IMG/VR virus record: IMGVR_UViG_3300001533_002507
Location: 1-28,498 of that record
Reading direction: 5' to 3' (one strand)
Length of the DNA: 28,498 nt
Source of the DNA: a virus
The notes under the pieces were generated by a model. It was not told the DNA's origin. It did no database searches and was given only the letters and a program-made list of their open reading frames with translations. The position numbers and the translations under genes are program-made. Each line of letters opens with the position of its first letter. Positions within the stretch are counted from its first letter, which is position 1. Of the stretch, positions 20,529-27,841 are shown piece by piece.

Positions 20529-22374
20529 TGATTTTTTGTAACCACTCGGAAAGTGTAGCACTTATCGCTGGGATTGGCAAGTCCCTGTTCTCCGATATAA
20601 ATGCGTTCCAGGCATTCTTACCCCGCTTAGGTAAGCCCCCCTGCTCAGCTTCAGCCCGTATCAGATCAAGTTGCTGCTTGTACTCTCTTCTTCCTTCCCT
20701 ACTCCTAATCCTTACCTCGTGCATATGCACAGCCCATTTTTCTTCGATTTTTTGTTGTCCCATATTCTCCTTTAACCATTTCCTTACATATCTGCTACTA
20801 AGTCCTATCTCCTTGCCCTGTTCGACCATTTTTTCCTCCCCGGTAAGGCCCCTCTGCCGAGAGGGGGTTTCTGGAATACTCTCGGTCATCCAGAGGGCCC
20901 TTGTAGGGCCTCCTAGGGGCCTTAGAGAAGCAATCTGAGCACAGATGGTATCATCAAGTTCTCGGCCGGTGTGGCATAGCGGTTTAAGTCCGTCTATATC
21001 GTTTTTTACATCGGCACATTCCTTCTCTACCGACTCCTTCTCCGTCCGTATCAGCGTCGACACGGGCACGCTAATCACATACTGAGCCATATCCTCACTC
21101 ATCTTCCAAGTCTTCGCCACCCTCCCAATAGCAGTCCCTTTATCCTTCGATCTCCTGAGTATATCAATAAACTTGTCAATATCATCAAGAACCTTTATAA
21201 TAGAAAGTAGACGCTCAAGTCTTTCTGAGAGTTTGTCAACCTCCGCGCTATATTTACTAATAAGGTACTTTTCCCTCTCCCGATACCACGTACTAATAGC
21301 CTCTTTGACCCCCACGGTGCGCGGCCTATTATCTAACCCCACAGCGACACAATTAACATTGTGAGTATATTTAAGTCCCGTATTTCCGTGCACCAAAGTT
21401 GTTATTAATTCATTTCTCTGCTCTTTCGTTTTCGTTACGAGTACGATTCTAACCCCCTCGCGGCTAGAATGATCGGCAGCGTCGAGTAAACCGGGCAGCT
21501 TATCTTCCTCGGCAAGAGCCCGTACCTTCTCTAGAAACTTCTCGGAAGAACCATTAGCGAGGCGGGTGATCACCAGGGCTGGCCTGGTCGATCTTTTACC
21601 CCACTTCATGTCGTCCTGAGTCTCCCACTCTCCAAGGACAGTGATTGATCCCCTACCCTCCCCAAGCGCATTGGCAAGGCCATCATCTCTTACGACTCTC
21701 CCCCCCTGCGGGAGTTCTGGTGGGTGGGAAAACTTAGCGAGAAGAGACTTATCGCTAATATCCTTGTTCTTTATCCACCCCCCCGTAGCGGCTATCACAT
21801 CGCTGAGGTTATAGGGCACGTAGTGGCATGCATATCCAGAGGCGATCCCTTGTGCACCCGTTAACAGCAGAGCGGGTAGCTTAGGGACATATCTGACCAG
21901 CTCGCTGCTGGTACCGTCATAGTTCGGCCTCCAATCTCCCAACCCCCTGGCGACTTCGTCCATGTACAATTTCTCTGCCACCTCTGTGGCCCGCACTTCC
22001 AGATACCGGGGCGCAGCAGGTGGGTCTTCTGACACCATCTGGCCAGCATACTCACCGGTCTGTATCGATCCTCCCGCATTGCCGTGAATATCTGTAAGCA
22101 CGTATCTCATGGTGCATTGCTGCCCCATGTTAATAATAGTCGATGAACAGTTACCTTGGGGGTGATACCTACCTAGAACATTTCCCTCCAGCTTTGTAAC
22201 TTTACAATATGCCGATGAGCTCTTGAGATTCAGATCACTCATCCCCATAAGAACCCGTCTCTGAGCGACTTTGAGCCCGTCTACGATGTCTGGTAGGGCC
22301 CGGTTATAAATCGCCGTAGAGTAGGATAAGAAGTCTCCTATCAACTCGTCGGTAATCGATACGCTGTTATTCAT
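20416..22374 (-). CDS. Type II DNA topoisomerase, A subunit (GyrA/ParC-like)
   Basis: The 652-residue product begins with the GyrA/ParC breakage-reunion core: SYSTAIYNRALPDIVDGLKV, QRRVLMGM, YHPQGNCSSTIINMGQ and active-site Y124 in APRYLEVR (GyrA Y122). A coiled-coil tower with a dimer gate follows (YLISKYSAEVDKLSERLERL). The GyrA beta-pinwheel is absent, as in phage T4 gp52. After it come a helical region with PKRGKNAWNAFISENRD (HMG-box-like spacing) and a Lys/Ser-rich tail to residue 652 that overlaps the nuclease gene. No B (ATPase) subunit is in this window, so it may be elsewhere in the phage genome or supplied by the host. Early operon; starts 8 nt inside the previous gene. Confidence 0.92.
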   Translation of the reverse strand: MNNSVSITDELIGDFLSYSTAIYNRALPDIVDGLKVAQRRVLMGMSDLNLKSSSAYCKVTKLEGNVLGRYHPQGNCSSTIINMGQQCTMRYVLTDIHGNAGGSIQTGEYAGQMVSEDPPAAPRYLEVRATEVAEKLYMDEVARGLGDWRPNYDGTSSELVRYVPKLPALLLTGAQGIASGYACHYVPYNLSDVIAATGGWIKNKDISDKSLLAKFSHPPELPQGGRVVRDDGLANALGEGRGSITVLGEWETQDDMKWGKRSTRPALVITRLANGSSEKFLEKVRALAEEDKLPGLLDAADHSSREGVRIVLVTKTKEQRNELITTLVHGNTGLKYTHNVNCVAVGLDNRPRTVGVKEAISTWYREREKYLISKYSAEVDKLSERLERLLSIIKVLDDIDKFIDILRRSKDKGTAIGRVAKTWKMSEDMAQYVISVPVSTLIRTEKESVEKECADVKNDIDGLKPLCHTGRELDDTICAQIASLRPLGGPTRALWMTESIPETPSRQRGLTGEEKMVEQGKEIGLSSRYVRKWLKENMGQQKIEEKWAVHMHEVRIRSREGRREYKQQLDLIRAEAEQGGLPKRGKNAWNAFISENRDLPIPAISATLSEWLQKINANTGKGTSISRTPKTSSGRSPEAPKRKRSKKVQGQE

Positions 22375-22726
22375 TTCCTACAGGATAAACACCGATATTT
22401 CGGGATAATAAGAAATACCCTATATCCTTGTTAAAATACTCGATATAGGTTTCTTGACCATTGAGTATGAAGTTGTTATAATAGTCTTTTACTATATCCA
22501 TCTCCTCCTCGCTTTGCATCTCTGAGGGGAAGATACTCCTTAGGCAGAGGGTGCCGTCTTCCGGGTCTAGTTCCATAATCTCTACCGTATCACCGAATAC
22601 GGGGTGTTCTATCCTGACTTTGAAAGTTGTCATATCAACCTGCACAACCTCCTTAATGATGTCTGTACGACCGGATAGATACTGCCCCTCCACGTAAATC
22701 TCGGGATATCGTTTTAACCTTTGCAT
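22367..22726 (-). CDS. Hypothetical protein, 119 aa, first gene of the long minus operon
   Basis: From ATG 22726 the product begins MQRLKRYPEIYVEGQYLSGR and is an acidic, mostly beta protein (VDMTTFKVRIEHPVFGDTVE) with an acidic helix (SEEEMDIVKDYYNNFI). It ends overlapping the topoisomerase ATG (AATGAATAA), so the two are translationally coupled. It is divergent to the ribbon-helix-helix gene, with the two starts about 47 nt apart. No known family. Confidence 0.65.
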   Translation of the reverse strand: MQRLKRYPEIYVEGQYLSGRTDIIKEVVQVDMTTFKVRIEHPVFGDTVEIMELDPEDGTLCLRSIFPSEMQSEEEMDIVKDYYNNFILNGQETYIEYFNKDIGYFLLSRNIGVYPVGNE

Positions 22727-22736
22727 GACTCCTCAG

Positions 22737-22745
22737 TGCTACAAT
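22737..22745 (+). promoter_or_regulatory. Extended -10 promoter before the ribbon-helix-helix gene
   Basis: TGCTACAAT fits an extended -10 box (TGn + TACAAT) with a predicted start near 22752, about 20 nt before ATG 22773. No good -35 is visible. Confidence 0.4.
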
Positions 22746-22772
22746 GCTATCAACTATACACCACAATATCCC

Positions 22773-23000
22773 ATGAATCCTGTTACTGAGCTGAAGAAGA
22801 TGCTAAAGGAGATGGAAGAGGCTGAGACGGGTAGGAAAAGCCCGAGGATGAAGGACATTAGGGTGAGGAGAGACGTGGCCGATAAACTCGAGGCATGGAA
22901 AAAAGCGTGGGGAGACAAGACTCTAACCGATGCTTTAGACCGAGCACTGACAATGGCCAAGGGAGAACTGCAGAGCCTTGTTGATGATCTGGAGGAATAG
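22773..23000 (+). CDS. Ribbon-helix-helix-type small DNA-binding protein, 75 aa
   Basis: From ATG 22773 the product begins MNPVTELKKMLKEMEEAETG. The segment DIRVRRDVADKLEAWKKAWG, then DKTLTDALDRALT, has the beta-helix-helix pattern of CopG/Arc proteins. The strand (IRVRRDV) binds DNA and the helices pair two subunits. A preceding helix (residues 5-18) is extra. Divergent from the long minus-strand operon, it may repress that operon or itself. It ends exactly at an extended -10 box for the next gene. Confidence 0.65.
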   Translation: MNPVTELKKMLKEMEEAETGRKSPRMKDIRVRRDVADKLEAWKKAWGDKTLTDALDRALTMAKGELQSLVDDLEE

Positions 23001-23009
23001 TGTTATACT
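23001..23009 (+). promoter_or_regulatory. Extended -10 promoter before the zinc-finger gene
   Basis: TGTTATACT (TGn + TATACT) follows directly after the stop codon of the ribbon-helix-helix gene. The predicted transcript start is about 23016, near ATG 23032. Confidence 0.45.
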
Positions 23010-23031
23010 CATAGAGTTGACGTCTACAACG

Positions 23032-23274
23032 ATGAAGCAAAAAACTACCTTCGGCCCCTTCGAACCCTTCGTTCACTGCCATGATGACACCTATAACCGG
23101 ATGGATAAGCCGGGCCGTTGCGGGGTATGCGGTAAACCGACCCATTACAAGTCCTTGTACTCTGCCGAGTTCTGCTGTAGTATAGAGTGCAGCAACGAGC
23201 TCTGGTGCGAAATCAGTGAAAAAGTTGCCACGACCTCTACCAGGAAGAAAAACTCCCATGGCAAAAGAAAATAA
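23032..23274 (+). CDS. Small zinc-finger protein, 80 aa
   Basis: From ATG 23032 the product has C30-x2-C33 (RCGVCGKPTHY) and C48-C49-x3-C53 (FCCSIECSNELW), a treble-clef-like zinc knuckle pair. A His/Asp-rich stretch (HCHDDTYNRM) precedes it and the C-terminus is basic (TRKKNSHGKRK). Such proteins in phages often bind nucleic acid. It overlaps the start of the next gene by 17 nt. The partner and target are unknown. Confidence 0.65.
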   Translation: MKQKTTFGPFEPFVHCHDDTYNRMDKPGRCGVCGKPTHYKSLYSAEFCCSIECSNELWCEISEKVATTSTRKKNSHGKRK

Positions 23275-24682
23275 AGTCGAAGAGCTTTACGCTATTGCCA
23301 CTGACCCCGGGTCAGGAGCCAAGAAACTCTCTTGGGCCTGGGGTCAGACTAAGTCGTCGAGAGTTAGGAAGGCTATTGCCAGTAATCCTAACTCCGACTC
23401 AAAAATCTTAGCCATGGCGGCGAGATTGTATATCAAAGAGGTTATTAATAACCCCTCCTTAGAGTTGATTAATCTGTTTAACGAGGATAAGTTCGTTAAG
23501 GAGATCTATGAGGCCTATATGGATCCCCGCAAATATACCCGGACTAATGTAATCTTTCACTCCAGTGAGAAGGAGAATATTGCCCGGGCGATCGTAGTTT
23601 CTCCAAATCTCCGGACCTACGAGCCCCTGAGCTCGGTAATTTCTTTTATCAATCAAACAGAATTTACCAGGGAGCTTAAAGACCCCGTTGTGAAGGAAAA
23701 TATACAAAAGATTGTAAAATCCAACCTAGAACTTATTAACCTCCCCACCGCCATCTTCTTCATGAAGTGCGATGTGATCGATATCAATGACTTCGAGTCT
23801 TCTCTAGATCAGAGAATGCCCGAGGCCAGGTCGTCCAACTGGGTGGGCAAATCTACCTACTGTAAGTTTTTCACTAACTTGTCTGAGAGTTCTGCGACCT
23901 ACGAGACCCTGCTGAAGTTTATTTACACGGCTACTCCGGGTAATGTCAGGGACTTTATCAAGGTGGTCAGGGAAGATGCCAACGCATCGTCTGATGAGCT
24001 GCTAGATTTGTATGCCAGCTTGTATAAAGACTCCCTCCACATCGATGTGAGGCTCAGGAGGCACCGAAGGATAGTTTCGAGAATGAGTTATAGCTATAAC
24101 TCTAGTAGTTTGAACGAAGATGACTGGAGCAGTCACCTCTGCGACTTGCTCTGGACCGCGATTATTTCCAGAAATAAAGATGCGGTGAGAAACTTCGACT
24201 TTGAATCCATCTACACAGACCTGAGCAGAGTCGGGCTTGTAGAGGAAATGGGCCCGTATCGGTGTCCGTTGAAGTTTGAATGCGGGGGGATTTCTAATAA
24301 GAACAAGATAATCGACAAGCTGTTGGCGCTGAAGGACGACAAGGTCCTGGAGTTTTTCCTGACCAGCGGAATGGTAATAGACCACTGGTTTGTTACTAAA
24401 GACCCCAATAGCGGGGAATTTAAACTCGTCGATCGAATTAACTCTATTAACGAGCGTAAATTTCGTAGCGGAGAGCGTTTACTCTACGGGTATTCAGACA
24501 TCGATTGTTCTCCGTGTCCCAGCATCGGTCTAAAGTTTCAAAACGGATTTGATTCGGACATGAAGAGGTTTAAGGTATCTACCACTTACAGAGAGTCTGA
24601 TGCCGATCTTCTGAAGCTGCCTCTGCCAGACGTATCTGGCAGGGCGGACTTCGGGGTTTTGGATAAGATCTCTAAGCCATGA
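23258..24682 (+). CDS. Hypothetical protein, 474 aa, with repeat-like N-terminus
   Basis: From ATG 23258 the product begins MAKENKVEELYAIATDPGSG. Residues about 8-75 look like short HEAT/LRV-type repeats (SSRVRKAIASNPNSDSKILA and similar 'VRxAIAxNP' spacing). The remainder is an alpha-helical protein with many charged residues, and I cannot name its family. The C-terminus has YGYSDIDCSPCPSIGLKFQN and an Asp/Leu-rich end. No signal or membrane segment is seen. It overlaps the convergent 248-residue gene by 11 nt. The start follows directly from the zinc-finger gene and is probably coupled to it. Confidence 0.6.
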   Translation: MAKENKVEELYAIATDPGSGAKKLSWAWGQTKSSRVRKAIASNPNSDSKILAMAARLYIKEVINNPSLELINLFNEDKFVKEIYEAYMDPRKYTRTNVIFHSSEKENIARAIVVSPNLRTYEPLSSVISFINQTEFTRELKDPVVKENIQKIVKSNLELINLPTAIFFMKCDVIDINDFESSLDQRMPEARSSNWVGKSTYCKFFTNLSESSATYETLLKFIYTATPGNVRDFIKVVREDANASSDELLDLYASLYKDSLHIDVRLRRHRRIVSRMSYSYNSSSLNEDDWSSHLCDLLWTAIISRNKDAVRNFDFESIYTDLSRVGLVEEMGPYRCPLKFECGGISNKNKIIDKLLALKDDKVLEFFLTSGMVIDHWFVTKDPNSGEFKLVDRINSINERKFRSGERLLYGYSDIDCSPCPSIGLKFQNGFDSDMKRFKVSTTYRESDADLLKLPLPDVSGRADFGVLDKISKP

Positions 24683-25418
24683 GGTCTTCCCAGAACTTCT
24701 TTATCTTGTCGTCGTAGAGCCGCTTCACCTTAATAGACTGATACTTCTGAGCTCCAGTCGGATTAGTGCCATCCCGATCGTATTCGATTCCGATAGGGGG
24801 GTACTTTGCCGATGTAATAGCAATAAGGGTTGATACCCCGTCCTCTCCGGCTTCCATCTTCTTCTTGACCACCTTGACCCGCTTTTCAAAGGAGTCGGGG
24901 TCTAGAGAATTGCCCAGCCAGGCCCGAACTACATCTTCAGCGGTAAGTGTTTTGCTAGGACTAGTGTTTACCACTGCTTTTGTTCCCATATTTTCTAAAT
25001 TTCTACGGAACCGGATGGGCAAGTAGCTGGACGCCCGGCCGGAATTTTTTGACTTTTCAATTTTATTACACAATCCGGAGATAAATGCTCGGCCTTTAGA
25101 TTTCAATACGTCCTCGTAAAACACGTTGACGTAGTCTTCTGGGCTGGACTCCATGCCCTCTTTGAACCCCTCTTCCCACTCACTGAGCTTTCTCAGAACA
25201 GTAGATGTCAGGTCGGGTTTCTTGTCCTCTCTGTTCCACCTCATGCCCTGAGCACGGGCTTCTAAGATTCTCTGGTCTAGCAGTCTTTTCTTTTCCAGGC
25301 CCCCACTCTTCATCTCAACAATCGCATCGATGAGGGTCTGCTTATTGAGAGTCTGAAGCCAGGTGGGGGAGACGGAGCTCTGTAGGACGATCTTGTCGAC
25401 GTCTAAAGGGTTGGACAT
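24672..25418 (-). CDS. Hypothetical protein beside the iterons, 248 aa
   Basis: From ATG 25418 the product begins MSNPLDVDKIVLQSSVSPTW. It is basic and helical, with many Lys and Arg (MKSGGLEKKRLLDQRILEAR, KKMEAGEDG, YQSIKVKRLYDDKIKKF), as expected for a nucleic-acid-binding protein. I cannot match a replication initiator family. It is transcribed away from the iteron array, with its start 39 nt from the first repeat (25457), so an initiator or iteron-binding role is attractive but unproven. It ends by overlapping the convergent 474-residue gene. Confidence 0.55.
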   Translation of the reverse strand: MSNPLDVDKIVLQSSVSPTWLQTLNKQTLIDAIVEMKSGGLEKKRLLDQRILEARAQGMRWNREDKKPDLTSTVLRKLSEWEEGFKEGMESSPEDYVNVFYEDVLKSKGRAFISGLCNKIEKSKNSGRASSYLPIRFRRNLENMGTKAVVNTSPSKTLTAEDVVRAWLGNSLDPDSFEKRVKVVKKKMEAGEDGVSTLIAITSAKYPPIGIEYDRDGTNPTGAQKYQSIKVKRLYDDKIKKFWEDLMA

Positions 25419-25456
25419 CGGGGGGGGGTGTTTACCGGGACATAATCAACTATACC

Positions 25457-25803
25457 ACATAAAACCCACATCGGTAGCCAGAGGGCGGGAAAAAATTATA
25501 TACATAAAAGTCACATTTACCTACATAAAAGTCACATCGGTCAAAAATTTTATATACACAAAAATCACATTTACCTACATAAAAGTCACATTTACCTACA
25601 TAAAAGTCACATCGGTCAAAAATTTTATATACATAAAAGTCACATTTACCTACATAAAAGTCACAGAAAAATTATATACATAAAAGTCACATTTACCTAC
25701 ATAAAAGTCACATCGGTCAGAAAAATTATATACATAAAAATCACATTTACCTACATAAAAGTCACATCGCCTGACTGGGAAATTACCCACATAAAAGCCA
25801 CAT
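25457..25803 (+). repeat. Iteron-like array: 13 copies of a 15-bp direct repeat
   Basis: The consensus is ACATAAAAGTCACAT. Copies start at 25457, 25502, 25523, 25556, 25577, 25598, 25631, 25652, 25678, 25699, 25732, 25753 and 25789. Most pairs are spaced exactly 21 bp, two helical turns, with TTACCT between. Groups are separated by AT-rich spacers (TTTTATATAC type, CGGTCAAAAA). Outer copies (first, last) have degenerate centres (AACCC, AGCCAC). Such arrays bind replication initiator proteins in plasmids and phages. There is no coding sequence across it. Confidence 0.9.
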
Positions 25804-25846
25804 TGCCGGTCTTCGGGGGCTATTTAGGGGGTTTTTACTCCCCAAA

Positions 25847-25862
25847 ACGCTATATATAGCGT
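25847..25862. repeat. 16-bp perfect palindrome
   Basis: ACGCTATATATAGCGT reads the same on both strands. It lies 44 nt after the last iteron and next to a G/C hairpin (GGGG...CCCC, about 25827-25843). It could be a binding site for a dimeric protein. Confidence 0.7.
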
Positions 25863-26000
25863 ACCTGCCCCCTCCTCCGGCCCTCTCTCCTCCTCTCTCT
25901 CTACTCTTATACTCTTTATATACCTATATACCCATATAGTATATATGTATTATATATACAGGAATAGAGAGAGAGAAGAGGGGAAGAGGTGAAAGGAGAG
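25863..26000. other. AT-rich segment flanked by pyrimidine and purine tracts
   Basis: A pyrimidine tract (about 25872-25915, CTCTCTCCTCCTCTCTCTCT) is followed by about 45 bp of nearly pure A/T with TATATA repeats (25916-25960). A purine tract then follows (GAGAGAGAGAAGAGGGGAAG). The two tracts are imperfect inverted copies, so a large hairpin could form with the AT-rich part in its loop. With the iterons this has the look of an unwinding element. No gene is visible in 25419-26000. Confidence 0.6.
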
Positions 26001-26240
26001 ATGGAGAGGAGCAGAACCCCGGCCATGGAATTTGAATTCAACGAGACCACGATCTCTTACGATTACGAGTCACAAGAGGTACACGTTTATACAACGCTCT
26101 CAGAGGTGGCTAGAAGCCTCTTGAAGGGGCCTAAACCCCCTCTCAGGTACAAACACCTTCAACCGGGGTACGAGCTCTCCTACAGGCTCTCAGAGTGCTT
26201 AGAGCCAATCAACCTGATTAGGACTAAGAAAAATGATTGA
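26001..26240 (+). CDS. Small hypothetical protein, 79 aa
   Basis: From ATG 26001 the product begins MERSRTPAMEFEFNETTISY and has the pattern SQEVHVYTTLSEVARSLL and LQPGYELSYRLSECLEPINL. I believe I have seen similar text in small phage proteins but cannot name a family. GGAG lies 2 nt before the ATG; GTG 25989 or ATG 26025 are alternative starts. It is the first gene rightward from the iteron region, with the next gene overlapping its stop codon (ATGATTGA). Confidence 0.55.
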   Translation: MERSRTPAMEFEFNETTISYDYESQEVHVYTTLSEVARSLLKGPKPPLRYKHLQPGYELSYRLSECLEPINLIRTKKND

Positions 26241-26412
26241 AATTTCACCCACAGACATCCACACTGCGCTATACTCCTTCATCGGGGTAATGTTCGCCGA
26301 GGTGGTAGTAAAGCCCATAGCCGTCCGCACAGGGCGGTATCTACTCCGTAAGCTGGACAATCAAATCAAGATTATTCCAGACTGGCTGAGTAAACCTAAA
26401 AACTCGCATTGA
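26233..26412 (+). CDS. Small hypothetical protein, 59 aa
   Basis: From ATG 26233 the product is MIEISPTDIHTALYSFIGVM, FAEVVVKPIAVRTGRYLLRK, LDNQIKIIPDWLSKPKNSH. A central hydrophobic stretch could be a short membrane or amphipathic helix. It overlaps the previous gene by 8 nt, so coupled translation is likely. It ends overlapping the convergent 72-residue gene by 17 nt. Confidence 0.55.
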   Translation: MIEISPTDIHTALYSFIGVMFAEVVVKPIAVRTGRYLLRKLDNQIKIIPDWLSKPKNSH

Positions 26413-26614
26413 GTATCCATCCCACTATCCTCTTCTCTAAGAGTCTCCATGGGACCAGCCCCATCTCTCTATACGTCAATGCGCCTATGCGCATATACTC
26501 CCAGACCGATATAGAGATGGCTATGTCAAACTCTTCCTTGTAGTCATTCCTTACCGCGACCAGGTCGTACTGCTTACACATAGCTTCAAGGTGTTCGCAG
26601 TTCTCCTCGTACAT
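26396..26614 (-). CDS. Small hypothetical protein, 72 aa
   Basis: From ATG 26614 the product begins MYEENCEHLEAMCKQYDLVA and is an acidic helical protein (WEYMRIGALTYREMGLVPWR). ATG 26665 would lengthen it by 17 residues but would overlap the start of the divergent plus-strand gene, so I prefer 26614. Family unknown. Confidence 0.5.
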   Translation of the reverse strand: MYEENCEHLEAMCKQYDLVAVRNDYKEEFDIAISISVWEYMRIGALTYREMGLVPWRLLEKRIVGWILNASF

Positions 26615-26657
26615 GTGGTAAGATGGCAGGGTACCCCTGTTGTGTATATCAACTAAG

Positions 26658-26846
26658 ATGGCCAACTACTTAGTGTTCCAGGTCGGGTGTATAGAGTGCG
26701 GTGTAAGCTCGTATCCGGTGTCCCTCTGGGATACCTTGGAGGAGGCTAAGCAGGCCCGGGATTCTCATCCCAGTACATGGGAGACGGAGGGAGGAGAGGG
26801 ATTCGTAACCATTGTGGACTTGCGCACCTGCGAGACGGTGGTATAG
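26658..26846 (+). CDS. Small hypothetical protein, 62 aa
   Basis: From ATG 26658 the product is MANYLVFQVGCIECGVSSYP, VSLWDTLEEAKQARDSHPST, WETEGGEGFVTIVDLRTCETVV. It is a compact acidic protein with a CIECG pair of Cys. The stop codon TAG is inside an extended -10 box (TGGTATAGT) for the downstream tRNA region. No family is recognised. Confidence 0.55.
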   Translation: MANYLVFQVGCIECGVSSYPVSLWDTLEEAKQARDSHPSTWETEGGEGFVTIVDLRTCETVV

Positions 26847-26847
26847 T
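26839..26847 (+). promoter_or_regulatory. Extended -10 promoter ahead of the tRNA pair
   Basis: TGGTATAGT followed by ATCT; the 13-nt string TGGTATAGTATCT occurs again before the CAU tRNA. The predicted start near 26854 gives a leader of about 100 nt before tRNA-Arg. Confidence 0.5.
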
Positions 26848-26951
26848 ATCTACGTGGCTGGTTCGGGGTCCTCTAACACCCCCGGTAACGACAGAAACGG
26901 TGAAAGCGTAATCCCCGCTATCCCAACTTTTCGTTCCCCAGCCTCATACAT

Positions 26952-27029
26952 TCCCGAGTAGCTCAGTCCGGAAAGAGCGGTTGCCTTCTAAGCAAACGGT
27001 CGGCGATTCAAATTCGTCCTCGGGAGCCA
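26952..27029 (+). tRNA. tRNA-Arg (anticodon TCT)
   Basis: Acceptor TCCCGAG pairs with CTCGGGA. D-arm GCTC...GAGC and anticodon loop CTTCTAA (TCT, reads AGA) in a TTGC/GCAA stem. T-arm GGCGA-TTCAAAT-TCGTC. The 3' CCA is encoded (27027-27029). The next tRNA begins at the following base. Confidence 0.85.
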
Positions 27030-27100
27030 GCGAGCATAGTGTAGTGGTAACACGGGATCTTTCCAAGTTCCAATCGCGGGATCGTACCCCGCTGCTCGCT
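27030..27100 (+). tRNA. tRNA-Gly (anticodon TCC)
   Basis: Acceptor GCGAGCA pairs with TGCTCGC. The anticodon loop TTTCCAA (TCC, reads GGA) is in a GGATC/GTTCC stem with one T-T mismatch. T-arm GCGGG-ATCGTAC-CCCGC has A in place of the usual first T of the loop. CCA is not encoded. Confidence 0.75.
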
Positions 27101-27115
27101 TTACTCTTTTTGACT

Positions 27116-27624
27116 TTATTCCATCAACTTCCACTCTTTGTGTAACTTTGCTTTACCATTAGCTACCCTATAAAGAGAGTTTAGATTTAACCCATCTCCT
27201 GGGGACATTTCAACTATTTCTTTTGCAGGAGTATCTCTAACCTCACCGTGGACTGGGTGAACCCAGTTTCTGGGTTTTCTCCCTTTCCTGACAGATTGAT
27301 TATTAGAACCAAGAGCTTTCCACTACTGTGGCGTAAAATCCCGGATCTTCTTTTAATTTTTGTTTAGTTTTTTCTCCACCTCTAAACGCTGCTATCTTTT
27401 GTTTCTCAAGAATAATTTCCCCCTTACCGACACTACCGGCTAAAGCTCTCCACGCCAACCTATCCTCCGGCTCCCCCCCCCCATAACTGGCAGTTACAGA
27501 AATGCCACATAGCATGCTGCACTACCGACACCTTCACGAGATTGGATGGATCATTAGACCCACCCCGGTACCTAGGTGTGATATGATGTTTATGCTTTAG
27601 AGGTGACTCAGGCTGACAGGTCAT
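27116..27624 (-). pseudogene. Decayed HNH homing endonuclease
   Basis: From ATG 27624 the first frame has the HNH start KHKHHITPRYRGGSNDPSNL, then VKVSVVQHAMWHFCNCQL. A run of ten C (ten G on this strand, about 27473-27482) shifts it into another frame (EDRLAWRALAGSVGKGEIIL, EKQKIAAFRG). A second shift near 27325 leads to WKALGSNNQSVRKGRK and a C-terminal domain with NWVHPVHGEVRDTPAKEIVE, ending at TAA 27116. The C-terminal domain is related to that of the GIY-YIG pseudogene (WFHPKHGKITG). With two frame breaks the protein should be inactive, unless the homopolymer count is a sequencing error. Confidence 0.8.
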
Positions 27625-27645
27625 GGTAATTATGCTTCTAATTAG

Positions 27646-27653
27646 CTTTCAGC
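27646..27653 (-). promoter_or_regulatory. GTTGAAAG-type motif before the HNH pseudogene
   Basis: The minus strand reads CCGCTGAAAGCTAATTAG (one change, T to C), with its first G 29 nt before ATG 27624. Even this decayed mobile gene carries the motif. Confidence 0.55.
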
Positions 27654-27703
27654 GGTTCGAAAGGAATCTTTATCTCTCTCGTGTCCGTTAATCACCCACT
27701 CCC

Positions 27704-27841
27704 ATGAAAAAGAAAAAGTTTCGAGAGATTATTCAAAGACCATTAAGATTCCACCACCAGGACATCCACGAGGAGCTGGAAGAGATTAAACTACTCTTGT
27801 ACTCCGTCTTAAAGAGGTTAGATGAACAACAACAACAGTGA
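27704..27841 (+). CDS. Small hypothetical protein, 45 aa
   Basis: From ATG 27704 the product is MKKKKFREIIQRPLRFHHQD, IHEELEEIKLLLYSVLKRLD, EQQQQ. It is a basic start followed by a helix that could form a coiled coil. It overlaps the next gene by 20 nt. Family unknown. Confidence 0.5.
   Translation: MKKKKFREIIQRPLRFHHQDIHEELEEIKLLLYSVLKRLDEQQQQ

Noticed and set aside
20438-20938. Plus-strand frame of 166 residues opposite the topoisomerase
   Set aside because: It is antisense to conserved coding sequence and has no start signal or recognisable motif.
25363-25683. Plus-strand repetitive protein of about 106 residues
   Set aside because: It is only a translation of the iteron array (IKVTFTYIKVT repeats) and overlaps the start of the 248-residue gene on the other strand.
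25457-25803. CRISPR array
   Set aside because: Repeats are 15 bp, spacers are only 6 bp or repeated sequence themselves, and no cas genes are near. The phasing fits iterons.
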